In this document: positions 9,426 through 20,656 of the stretch, one piece after another
Position numbering within the stretch: the first letter of the stretch is position 1
Layout of the letters: every line of letters begins with the position of its first letter
From: Ottelia alismoides
Taxonomy: Eukaryota; Streptophyta; Magnoliopsida; Alismatales; Hydrocharitaceae
Length of the DNA stretch: 64,000 bases
Direction: 5' to 3'
NCBI GenBank assembly: GCA_037367405.1
Contig: JAZKJV010011601.1
Coordinates: forward strand, 1-64,000
The notes under the pieces: model-generated
Seen by the model: the letters and a program-made list of their open reading frames with translations, nothing else
Database searches by the model: none
What the model was told of the DNA's origin: nothing
Translations under genes and position numbers: made by a program

Positions 9426-11069
9426 GCATGACTTAGTTATTTTTTAGGAAATCTAGATTTTTAGGTTTTTCATCTTCGGGTAGTCCGATTCCCGATTTTT
9501 TTTATGAATATTTCTCTGTTTTTCCAATATTTGTTTATTCTGTGTCGTTCTCTCTGACCATTGTCTATTTTTGTGCGAGGAGCACTTGGCATCGAAGGCG
9601 ATTCGTCAGGCGAGCCAAAGAAATTGCATTGATTTGGAACTGAGTGGTTTGAGGGAACTTGTAAAAAAAGTCTGCATTTAAAGCGGTTCTCATTTGGGTT
9701 CTCACGCATGTAACTGAATAATAAAAACTCTCTGTGTTGTATGGTTGCTTAACGTAGGATAGAACCTGCACTCGCAGCTCCTAGAGCTTTCTTAGCTATG
9801 TTTGTGCTCGTAATATCTAGGACTACACTTCACCATTAAAAGGCGCACTTAAACTGCATAACTTAGCCAAATTTAAATTTTTCTTCACTCTCTAATAGAC
9901 CTGCTTGTCTAGGAGCGGCTTTTCATCGATTGCATTCATTTAGTATAAAATTTCAATTCTGTTTTGCATCCCACATGTAGAGCACGAGGATCACTGTAAG
10001 TCTTCTGAACTTGGCATACATCATCGTTTTATCGTGCATCAGCTTTTCTCGACTCCTTCCACCTTGGTTTTCTAACTTAGGATTAAAGAAAATTGAGACT
10101 GGACAATAGGCATGCCTTGTGTGTTGGACTAATCTCATCTAACTTAAAGTCAGGACTGCTAAACAAATTGACCAAAAATCATATAAAATTTGAAATTCTG
10201 TTTGCGGGAGAATAACTCCGACCTTGATTTTAGATTGAGTGAGGGTACAGAGTGTGTGTACATACCCTAAGATAGAGCCAAAATACCCGCATTTCATATC
10301 ATGTACCCCGATCCTAGTAAATATCATAGGTTGAACTACTAGAGGTTCAATTGACCAGTACCAAGTAGTCTCCACCTGCTTTGGCAGGTAAATAGGGGTA
10401 AAGCAGCAGTACACCGCGACAAGATACGGGTAACCCTCCGGGATAAAATTATAAGCTTCCTCAGCCTCCTCCTACTTCGGTAGATAGATAGGGGTATGTC
10501 CTTGAACTTTATCGATCGATGATAGGAGCAAAGAAAGGAAGGGGTTGGTATCTTAGGTGACAGGTTAAACAGGGGAGAAGCATCCGGCTTTGAGCTGACT
10601 TCACGTAATCATTGCTATTTGCTTAAAAAATTACACTTAAAATCAACCGGATTAATCAGACCCGGTTGTGGGTCCTTCATCGTGTTGAGTGTGAACTCAT
10701 GGTTTGTGATTCAATTGCTTGCTTCAGGTGGGAGTCAAATCATATCTTTACACTTTGCTCCTGATTCCTTTTACCAAGGAAGATGACTGACTGTGGGGTA
10801 TTTACTCAAGCTTTGAAAATCTCTCATTTAACCCCTCACGATGTGCATCTTCGTCGGCCCGAGGGCAACTTGGGCAACCCGAGCTCATGACCCTCTTGAG
10901 TTTGGGATCTCTCACTCTCGAGATGGTCACCCTCAAACCATCCCTTTTCTCTCCTCTCATCTCACCAAGGAAGACCTTCGCATCAGTGAGAATATCTTTA
11001 TTCCTAAATCTTCTTTTAATACAGAACACATTGTTGTACCAGGTGAAAAAGATAAACCCAAGATCAAGA
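9426..11069 (+). other. Untranslated leader of element D
   Basis: This 1.6-kb non-coding stretch separates PBS and gag. It shares landmarks with the leaders of A and B. One is the segment at about 10018 (TCATCGTTTTATCGTGCATC then AGCTTTTCTCGACTCC), whose counterpart in B is at about 26586. I see no gene in it. Confidence 0.55.
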
Positions 11070-12729
11070 TGCCTCCTAAAGACCCTCTGACGAAGAGGAA
11101 TGCAGAGATGACCCTATGCATCAAATCATTGCCCGTTTAACTAGAGAAGAGCAACTGAATGCAGATCTTATGGCTAGGATGGGACAGGTAATTGAGGTGG
11201 GTGGAATAGACAGACCGATAGTAGATGCCTACAACCCAGTTGAAAATAAGATACATTGTTGGCTCGTACCTGAGGTTCCACCAGAGGTATTTGAGTTGAA
11301 GTCCCATTTCCTTAGACTGTTACCGAAGTTTAATGGAAATGCCACAGAATAACCATATGCTTTCGTGAGAGATTTTGAGTTGGTATGTAACAACCTTAGT
11401 CATCCTAAGGTTGGACAAGATTACATTAGGTTGAAGGCTACCCTGTTTGCCATAGGAGGTAAGGTTGTCCATTGGCTGAAGAATCTCGAGGTTAGATGTA
11501 CGACCTGAATGCAATTCAAAGATTTATTTCTGAAGAAGTTTTACCCACTCAGTAGGACTAATCAGATGAGGACAAAGATCATGAGCTTTTCCCAAGGTCC
11601 CCACAAGCCATTCCATGAAGCATGGGATAGATTCAATGATTTGATACAAAAATACTCTTACCATGGCATTACCAAGGCGATCTTAGTCCAAATCTTGTTC
11701 TATGATATGACCCCTGAAATGCAGAGATTAGCGAGGGCAGCCTATGGAAGTAGCTATCTGAATACGAACGAAGATGATGTATGGAAGATCCTACAGAAGA
11801 TGGTAGAAACAGACAGATCTCATGCCACCATGGCCTATGAGGTATCTACCTCAAGCCTATCTAATGAGACATCTAGGAGTACTATAGCGAATCTGAAAGA
11901 TGACCTAATCCCTAGCATGGGGATAATAGCTGATAAGCTCACCATGGTAGAACAGATTCACAAGAGGGTCACTGACCTTGAGGCACTTTGACGATTGCAG
12001 AAACAAGTGAAGGAATTAATTGAGAAGGTATCCAAGATACGACTACTTGCACCTTCTGCACCACCTGTACCTGTACATCAAGCTCATCTAGTACAGGAGC
12101 AGGTACAGGGGCCTCAGAGCAGATGGGTTGAGGAGCAGCATTACACTCAGCAGGAGCAGCATGCACCCCCACAAGTGGAGTCAGTATATGAGGAGCCTCT
12201 GCAGGTGTTTAATATCAACGGTTTGTGGTACAGCCATGACCCCGTCGGCAGACAATCAGGGATAGGGAATGGTCAGCCACACCGACCTTCCCTAACTTAT
12301 GATGGAACCAGCTCCGTCCACACACCGTGCTTTGTACAGTCCCAACTAGGACAAGGATACTAGCTTCAACAGCACTAGCAACAACGCACATTCCACTCAG
12401 GCCAGCAGGGACCCCCACCACCTTACACCTCACAGTCCCACCCACAGCAGTACCGACAAGGCTAGCATGGCTAATATAGACAGCAGAATCATCCATCCTC
12501 TAGTCAGCAGCAGCAGGCCCCGCCCACTGGTGAGTTGGAGTCCCTCACCTTGGCCATCCAGACTTTGATTGATAGGGTTCAGCAGATACAGAACGATTAC
12601 CATGATATAAGAACATATCTGAATCGTTTCTCACACCACCAGGATAAGCAGATGGCACCAAAGACCCCAATTCTCGCCCAGGTTCAGGCCAACCCAAATA
12701 GCCCGAATCAATGTTTTATGTCTTTTTAA
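11070..12729 (+). pseudogene. gag: gag of element D, broken; no pol follows
   Basis: The product would be the capsid/nucleocapsid precursor of an LTR retrotransposon. A methionine at 11070 (MPPKDPLTK) fits the start. A one-base shift near 11113 moves into the frame that carries the rest. That frame stays open in register to 12729, apart from nonsense codons at 11350, 11506, 11989, 12361 and three more between 12370 and 12480. The gag core is clear: HWLKNLEV, then FLKKFYPLSRTNQMRTKI, then FHEAWDRFNDLIQKYSYHGI, then MTPEMQRLARAAYGSSY. It aligns with the gag of A and B. A Gln/Pro-rich tail follows. The frame ends at NPNSPNQCFMSF, just where A and B continue (NPN..LKRK) towards protease. Several stops look like C-to-T changes (CAG to TAG, CAA to TAA, CGA to TGA). 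No protease, RT or integrase is found downstream. Confidence 0.75.
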
Positions 12730-13910
12730 TCTTTTAGATATTTATAGGGTTTTAATTTTTTATATTTTTTATTTTTAGTTTTTAATTATTTTTACCTTTG
12801 TAGCTTTTTATATTCCTAATTTTTAAGACAAAACAAATAAAAGAAAATGAAAAAAAGGACACACAAACACTCTTTTAATATTTTCCAAAAAATAGTAAAA
12901 TGATGCAAAAATCAAATAAAATATCTTTGTATTTTGATAATTTTGAAATGTTTTATGATTTTTTTAAGATTTTTAGATTTTTTGGATTTTAAAATCAATT
13001 AAAATAGGACACAAACAAAATAGAAAATAAATAAACTATTTTTGTATTTTTAAAAAATAGAAATGAAATCTTAAATTTTAGAAATCACACATAGGAAGAG
13101 AATTTTTCAAGCTTCAAATCAAGCTATATTATGTATTTTTTATTTTTCAATGATTTTATATCAATTTTTAGTATTTTTAAATTTGTTTTTTTGTTTTTAT
13201 AAATAATTTACAAACAATTTTGTATAGACATTAAAGCTAATTAAAAGACAAGCTCTCGAATTTTTTTAGAACTTTTCAATAAATTTTTAACTTTTTATAA
13301 ATTATCAACTACAAATAGGGAAAATTTTTAAAGGTTTTTGAATTATTAAAAATAAGAAATTAAACTATTTTTACAAATAAAATATAAGTATGATACGCAA
13401 CTAAGCAAGAGTTAATAAAATTTTTTTATTGAATTTTTTTAGCAATGAAATTATTTAATCCAAGAAAAATAGACAAGAAAATCAAATGCTGATTAATAGG
13501 GACTAAACTGCAATTTCTGAAAAGTTTTTGAAAAAATAATAATAGAAAAATAAAATGGTGTTTTGTGCAATTTTTAAAGAAAAGCACGTACGTGCTTATG
13601 TGACGGCAGTCGAATTGGACCTGTTTGAAATATTATAAAGAATCGGGAAGTTTTTAGTAAATTACCCAAAAGAATCACGTGCATGTGACTTGCTTAAGCG
13701 GTAGGCGGTAGACTCTGTAGAAGTGACACGTGTATGGATCTGAACCCTTGGATCAGATCTGATCCAAGGGAAATCGTGCCACCCTAGAGCCCTTCCCTTG
13801 ATCGTCATCCTTTTCTCCCAGGGAGGGTGTGTCCTTCCCTCGTTCTGAATTAGATGACGGTAGATCTCTCAATCAGATCCTGATTAAATGACTATGGTGG
13901 TGGTGGCGGG
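12730..13910. other. Unassigned AT-rich tail downstream of D gag
   Basis: AT-rich and non-coding to about 13600. Then comes a stretch with a palindromic block (CCTTGGATCAGATCTGATCC, about 13747) and a CACGTG-type box (GACACGTGTATGG) resembling LTR promoter sequence. It is interrupted at 13911 by the solo LTR. It may be the replaced 3' part of element D or a separate LTR piece. I cannot decide which. Confidence 0.35.
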
Positions 13911-16900
13911 TGATGAATCACCATTCATCACTCTTTATTCCTTTATTTTAGCTAGAAACCTTGGTAAAATACCATGTAAATGTTTGTAAATACAATAAGT
14001 TGTCAAAATGCATGCATCATGTAAAGAGCCATAATTAGCATGTTTTTATGTAAAAAAAAGGAATAAAGAAATAAAGAAAAAGAGGGAAATATTTATAATA
14101 AATATTGAGTGACCCGAACCCAAGGGAGGGTCAATCATTGGCCTAACCGCAAAATAAAATAAGTAGAGAGAGATAGGGCCATTCATCATTGTGCATATTT
14201 TCCCTTTTTATGTATATAATTTATTTTTAAAAAAATAAAAATATAGTTGTGTTCCTCATAATGTTTATATATTTATAAAAATAAAATAAAAATAAACCAA
14301 AAATAAATTCTCTCTCTTCCCCTTGTATATACCATGTATACATATACCTATATATTTATTTTACCCTTGTAATTACACAATAAAAATTAAATAAAAAATA
14401 TTTTGAATCCCATATTTTATGTTGTAATTAAATAAAATATAAAATAGGGATAATTGTACAAAAATAAACAATTAAAAATAAAAATCAAAATACATAGGTA
14501 CATATACCTGTATATAATATAATACTATGTACATACATTAATTTATTTTTTTTAAAAATAAATAAAAATCACAAAAAATACTTTGAAAAATAGTAAACAT
14601 TTTTTATTTTTAAATTTTTTCAAAATAAAATCATTTACTATTTTAAATTGAATTTTTAATTAAATTTCCAATGGAATTTTTCCATTGGTCCACGGGGGAT
14701 TGTTGACCCCCGGTCAACTCTCCCCCCTAGACCACTTTGCACCCGGATCCGATTCCTACCCGATTTCTCCAAATTTTCTCGGATCGATCCAACCTCCATT
14801 CACTCAAACCCCGGGCTCTGATTGCAGTTCTTTCATCCGAGATTCACGCCCACCATTTTTCTTAGGGATCCGAGCATCGGATTGCGTCTCTGATCTTCTT
14901 CTTTTCTCTGACCCCTGCACTATATAGCATCGCCTCCTTTCGCCATTCGAAGCACCTTCGGCCACCATCTTCGATCCCTGTGACCTTCATCTTCATCCTC
15001 GAGTGACAGCGAGTGCGGAGGGTGTTGCAGAGAGTGATTGGAGGTGTGTACCCCAGGTCCGGTGACCAACGTCGTTGAGCTCTGTCGCTGGCATAGCCCG
15101 AGCCTTTGGAGGTGACGCTCCATCGAGGCGAGGACCGTCGGAGATCCAGCATCTCCCCCACAGTCGACTCCGACCATCAGGTACTTCCCTTAGGTTCCAT
15201 TTCGTCATTTAGATTTGATCTTTTCCACCTAGCTCCGCCAGCTCTGCCCCAGTGGCCGGAGCCCCGTCGCTTCATCTAACCCGTATCGATAGATCCCTCG
15301 ACCCATCGTCACCTTCCTTCCACGACCTGATCACCTCGATCTTGGCTACCTGAGACAAGATCGGGTCTGGTTCCTTCCGCTGCCTCCGTCGGAACCTTCC
15401 TCTTCCTATCCACGTCGCTTCCCTTTACTGTTGGTTCAATAACCCATGCTGGAGACTTCCTCCGAGCACGAGCTCTCTTCTGCAGGTGAATAAGGGCAAG
15501 ATACCTCCCTCAGTTGCATTGTCCACCCCTCGCTGGAGCAGCCCAGGTCCCTCCTCCTTCGCCGGAGGATCCGACCGTGGGAAGCTTCATCAGCCACCAC
15601 CATTAGATGAAGAGCGACGAGGCACGTCGAAGCCCCCTTGCTGATCATTCATCAGACGCGCACAGCCACTCCAACTCGTCGACAAAGTTCATCCAGGAGG
15701 TGTGCTTCCAGACACCTTATCCACTATCGGATCGCACCTCACGTCCAGATTCCATCAGAGTCGTCCGTCGTCTACCAGTGTCAGACCGTTAGATCCATGA
15801 TCTGACGGCCATGGGCACCCCATGTTCACCCTCGTGCCGGGACCGCTGGATCTTCCAGGAGGCGTCATCAGGACCGTGCACACGCCAGCCACTCACTGCC
15901 CGACACGTCACCCTCACGCGCCCTGCATGCGCTGTGGCTGGGTAATTTGCGCCCGACCCCCTACATTTTCTTTTAGTTTTTGTTTAGTCTATTAAATAAA
16001 TTAGTACACTTGGACAAATAGCATAGTAGGACCTGTAGTTTTCAGAAATTACACTTTAGTACTTACTGCGTGGATTCACGTGCTTCGTCGCGTGAGGTTT
16101 GGGTTAATTGCATGACCAGGACTTTGGGTTTTCTGACTGTTAAGGAATGAAAATTTAGTTTCAGATATTTACAGATATACCCCTGTGCGTAGATGAATTT
16201 GAGCATGTGTTAATTTTGTGTGCATTTTACACTTGAGCCCTTATACTTTCTACGCGTGTTACTTTTTAGCCCTGAAAGTTTGTTTTCTTGCGTTTAGGTC
16301 CATGTGTGTTGTAGCTCTTGTATTGGTTGAATAAAACATCAAATTAATTCCAAATCAAGTGAAATTTGGACACGTGGCTCCAGCCATTGTGTACAAATTT
16401 CACTAAATTATTGGGACATTTTTGAGTTGTTTTGATATTTTTAAAAATTTTAAAACATGCATTTTTGTTATTCTTTGAATTGAAAAATCAATTGAAAATA
16501 TAACAACCTTTTAAAAATTCTGGAAAAATTACTTATTGTTTCTTTTAGTGTCTTTTAGCTTCAGTCCAATTTTGGTTGAATTTGGATTTATAAAACACCT
16601 AAAAATCTCAAAACCCTAAAAATTTTATAAAAATTCTTAAAAATTATATAAAATACAAAAAATGCAATTTTGATTTTTGTAGCTTAGTTTTTATTTCTAG
16701 CTTTCATAAAAATTATCTCCAGATTTTTAGAGGCTAATTATATATTTGTAATTAGCCTTTCAAATCTGGCTGCACATTGATTTTGATTTCAGCCTTTTCA
16801 TATTTTTTATAAAATCAACTAAAAATTACAAAATTCTGAGAAAATCACCAAAAACACCTAAAAATATAAAAAACACAAAAATAATTTTAGTGTTTAATTT

Positions 16901-17266
16901 TCTGGCTTGTTTTTTAGTGTTTAATAAATTATTGTTGTGTGCTTTTACCCCTTTTCCCTTATTCCTTTATAGTTAAAAATACAAAAAAATTAAAAACCCA
17001 TAAAAACCACCTAAAAATATTTTATCTTTTTATTTCATTTTTTGACTACTTCATAGGCCACTTGGCCAATCCATGCTCCTTGAGTTCGGCCCCGATCGCT
17101 ATACCAGGTTAAATAAATAGCGAGACAGCTATTCGGATTTCATTTCTGATTACTCTTATTTGGTGGTCTGATTTTTCTTGTTGAGTTCGATCTGCGAGAT
17201 CCAGGTCACAACGACCCTTGATTGATTTTATCCCTACTCGGATTTTGTAGGATTTTCTGCTCATCA
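13911..17266 (+). repeat. Solo LTR, family S (Athila-related)
   Basis: It starts TGATGAATCACCATTCATCA and ends GCTCATCA, 3356 bp, with no PBS after it and no polypurine tract before it, so it stands alone. It is related to the LTRs of B along its length: CTCTTTATTC and TTTATTTTAGCTA at the start, GTTGACCCCCGGTCAACTC in the middle, and GACTACTTC...ATCGCTATACCAGGTTAAAT near the end. A GTGGC follows it at 17267. The same pentamer occurs at 13903-13907, three bases short of the LTR start, so a target duplication is possible but not clean. Solo LTRs arise by recombination between the two LTRs of one element. Confidence 0.65.
14921..14927 (+). promoter_or_regulatory. TATA box of solo LTR S
   Basis: TATATAG followed by CATCGCC. 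The context matches the boxes in the two LTRs of element B (TATATAGCATCTC). Confidence 0.5.
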
Positions 17267-18201
17267 GTGGCTTCCTTTCATGGTAGATGGTGATTCGCGG
17301 TTGTTATTTGAGTGCAGGGATGATCTAATCTCCAATGATGTTCTTCATGCTCCAGATGATGATTCTCGACATTACTCAGATCTGAAGGAAATGATGCTCT
17401 GGGTAGGTCCAAATCTCCAAGCGAGGTGTGAATCAAGCTTGAAGCTCAAAGGAATAACGATCGACGTAGATCTAATTGGAGTATAATGATAGAAGGACCT
17501 ACAATAATAACATCGAGATTATAATAATTATATGCAAATCAGATGAAAAAGTACATGCATGTTTCAAACAATTTTTGCTCCAAGTCCTTAGATACTTCGT
17601 CTCCAGGTGCTCGATTCTAGGTCTTCGTCAACAAATGTTCTCCAACCTGTTTGAAGTTGCGAGGCGACGAACTCGTTGTAGATGGAGGTGTATGATCAGG
17701 TGTTCTACTCGCCTCAAATCTCCGCACGCAATGTTTATCTACTGCAAGGACATCGATCTGCTCAAGGACAAGTCTCTGTATTACGTGAAACAAGAGAGGT
17801 GAATGGGGGTGCTAACGATGATAGAGGAAAAGCTCCAAGCCCTGACCAGCGTCGTGATCAAAGATGAACAGATATGTCAGGTAGAAGGTAAAGATGCTGG
17901 GATTCGAAAATGGGGTGATCAGATTGGGGCTTAGGATTAAGCTCACAGGTTGTAGTCCTCCGATAGTGATGATCGGAGGGTGGATATGGTTATGCCTACA
18001 GAAATCGAAATCAAAAATCACAAGAGAATTAAAAACTAAGGCTACCTAGATGAAGGGAGTTTCCTAGGATAGAGCTCGGAAGAGATCGGGGGATCGTGAC
18101 CACAATAGCTTGGTTGGGCCAGAAGTTAGGCTCGTCAGATCGATGGAGCATGATAGTGACGTCGAATCTGAGACGAAATCCTCCTCTCCTCATTACGACA
18201 C
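17267..18201. other. Unassigned sequence between LTRs
   Basis: No recognisable protein or RNA gene. It is probably the other half of whatever the solo LTR at 13911-17266 interrupted. It contains a local inverted pair, CTCCGATAGTGATGATCGGA (17958-17977). Confidence 0.3.
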
Positions 18202-19215
18202 TAATGAATCTGTCATTCATTACTTTAAAAGTTGAAAATAGAGCTTTGTTCTCGAGTAATTGGCTGCATTTCATCATTTATTTTGCATTATTTTCATTCA
18301 TGCATTTTAGCATACATACTTGCATTAAGTTAGAAGCCAAATTTCCCATATAAATATCACATGTATAATCACCATATTTCCCCTGTTCTTATTTATTTTA
18401 ACTAACTTAGAATTGAATAAAATCAACTATATAATGTACATATTACTAACATTAATAAATGAAAAATACCCAAAAATATTAACTTGTAAAATTGACCAAT
18501 AAAACCCTAACTCTAGTTTAGGACTAAGAGACTTAAAAAGTGAATAGCTCTCTCATACAGTCTCCTATGGACCCTTACTCATTTTTGAATTAATGTAAGT
18601 TTAATTACCTTCAAAAGAATCGGAGTTCATATGTGAAACTTGGTTTTTGGTCCCCTCATTGTATATTATACATATGTCCTTATTTTATCTTTTTATTTTC
18701 TTAATTATCAAAAATCCAAAAATTAGACTAAGTTATAAATATTTATTTTATATTTTATTGTATTTTATTTTGATTTTTATCTTATTTAAAAATGATAAAA
18801 AAATCACAAAAACAAAATACGATATTTTATATCTATAGGTTCCATCAAAAATACTTTTTGTACATATGATTTATTTCAATTTTAGATCCTTCACAAAAGT
18901 TGTAGATCTCGTCGAGACGGGCAACTTTTATGTTGACCGGTTTTTAATTTGAACCCTTTTGTTATTTCTTTTTTATTTTTCTTTACATTTAATTTTTGAC
19001 TTTTTCTGAGAGTGACACATGGCAGCTCAGGAGCCGCCATATATCACCCCCATTTTTGTATTTTCACTATTTTATTTATTTATTTATTATATTTATCTTT
19101 ATTTATTTATTATTTTGTTTATTTTATTTTATTTACTATTATTTATTATTCTTTAATATTATTACTATTAATTTTTTAGTTTGATTTTACTTTTATTTTA
19201 TTTTAATTTTTACCA
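18202..19215 (+). repeat. LTR fragment, family D relative (forward)
   Basis: It begins TAATGAATCTGTCATTCATT and follows the D 5' LTR closely for about 850 bp (AAAAGTTGAAAATAGAGCTT, then GTTGTAGATCTCGTCGAGAC, then GTGACACATGGCAGCTCAGG). Similarity fades in a T-rich tract after about 19060. No polypurine tract precedes it, so I do not call it the 3' LTR of element D. It could be an independent solo or truncated LTR. Confidence 0.5.
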
Positions 19216-19719
19216 ACCACGTGGTTGCTCTTGCACGCACCATGTGGTGCCTCCCCACTTTCTGCATGTCTGCCCCGCACCCGCCGCTCCGCCTTCTGTG
19301 GTGGAGTGCTTCCTCCTCCTCTCTCCTTGACCCTGTCACACCACTCACGTTCCTATGTCCGTCCTGTGCCTTACGGTGCATGTCAGCAACCGCCACCACC
19401 TCTTGTGGTACCCTTCTGACCAAACCACTATGTGCTCGCGGATGACCCAATTCCATCGCCCTCTTGCTTCTCCCTCTCACCCCTTGATCACCATCTCCCT
19501 GCACCTTGCGACCAACCCAACTTCTTCCACGCTGCGCAACCGTCGTGTGTGACACTCGTACCACCGGCTGCAAGTGCACGACCCATACCCATATCCTTCG
19601 CATCAACCAACCTCCCATAAAAGCTCGACCATCGGCCACATCATCTGTTATCCGCCATTACAGAGAAATAGTGGTGATGAGAAAGAGTGATGTGGAGGCA
19701 CAGATGTTGTTGGATGGTG
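19216..19719. other. Unassigned GC-rich stretch between opposed LTR pieces
   Basis: GC-rich, with several overlapping short open frames and no family signature. It lies between a forward and a reverse D-type LTR fragment and is probably the promoter-proximal (U3) sequence of one of them. Confidence 0.3.
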
Positions 19720-20492
19720 TGCCATCCAACAGTTGAGGTTAAGGAAGGCGTGGGCAGCTAAGATCACATCAGATGAAGGTGATCTAAGGATTGTGGGTGC
19801 AACGCTAATGGTTGAGATGAAGGCCTAGCTTTGATCCACCGACTATGGAGGAAAGGGTAACGTCAAGGGAGTTCAGCCATTGGATCCAGAGTCATCTGAT
19901 GGATGTGGTAAAAGGCGGGAAGGGATGGTGAAGATGGGTCTGGAGATGAGATCCAAGGGCTGAGGGAAGTGGTGGGTGGCACGAGGAGAAGGGGCGCGTG
20001 GTGGCTCTAGAGAGCGCCACATGGCCCAATCAAAGTATTCAGAAAATGGGAAATAGGAAAAAAATAAAAAGAAATAAAATAAAGAGGATTTAGGGAAAAA
20101 AAAGTAAAAACATGAAAGTTAAAGATCTCGAGGATATCTACAAGTTTCATGTTGGAAAAAAAAGCAAAATGAGATAAATAAAAATGCAAAAATTCTGGAA
20201 ACATTTTTAATATATAATACATCATATTAGTTTTGTGGTTTATTTTCTTTTATTTTTTAAAAAAATCAAAATAAATATCTACAATATTTAATCTATTTTT
20301 TGGAATTTTATAATAGGAAATAAAATAAGAAAATAATAAAAATAAAATTGATTAATTTTTATAAAATAATTAGGGTTATTTACTGGAAGAGGTCAAGTGC
20401 TAACTAAAGTGAATTATTTGTGATTTTTATTGAATTGTTTATGCTCAAAGGATAAATAAGGAGTATAGTGATGATAAATCAGAGATTCATCA
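19720..20492 (-). repeat. LTR fragment, D-type, reverse orientation
   Basis: On the minus strand it starts at 20492 with TGATGAATCTCTGATTTATC, preceded by a purine tract. Further in, it carries GAAACTTGTAGATATCCTCG then AACTTTCATG (about 20111-20153), the U3 palindrome of the D family, then GGGCCATGTGGCGC. It is therefore the first part of a 3' LTR of an element lying on the minus strand. The left boundary is uncertain. Confidence 0.45.
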
Positions 20493-20510
20493 CCCCCCCC
20501 CCCCACCTTT
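20493..20510 (-). other. Polypurine tract of a minus-strand element
   Basis: On the minus strand it reads AAAGGTGGGGGGGGGGGG and ends directly at the LTR start TGATGAATC, the normal arrangement for second-strand priming. The internal region belonging to it is lost or lies in the short stretch 20511-20656. Confidence 0.5.
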
Positions 20511-20656
20511 GATGAATGGCCACTACCACCCCTTCCTCTTCCTTGTCACCAACTACCGCCTCATCCCCTCCCTGGACTAGATATAAACTGGGGAGGGACA
20601 TGACTAAAGAGGAGAAGGGATCACCGAAGCTTCGAGCTCCAACCCAAGGAACCCAA

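Noticed and set aside
18202..19215. 3' LTR of element D
   Set aside because: The start matches the D LTR, but the bases before it (CTCATTACGACAC) are not a polypurine tract and no matching LTR end or target duplication was found. Kept as an independent LTR fragment.
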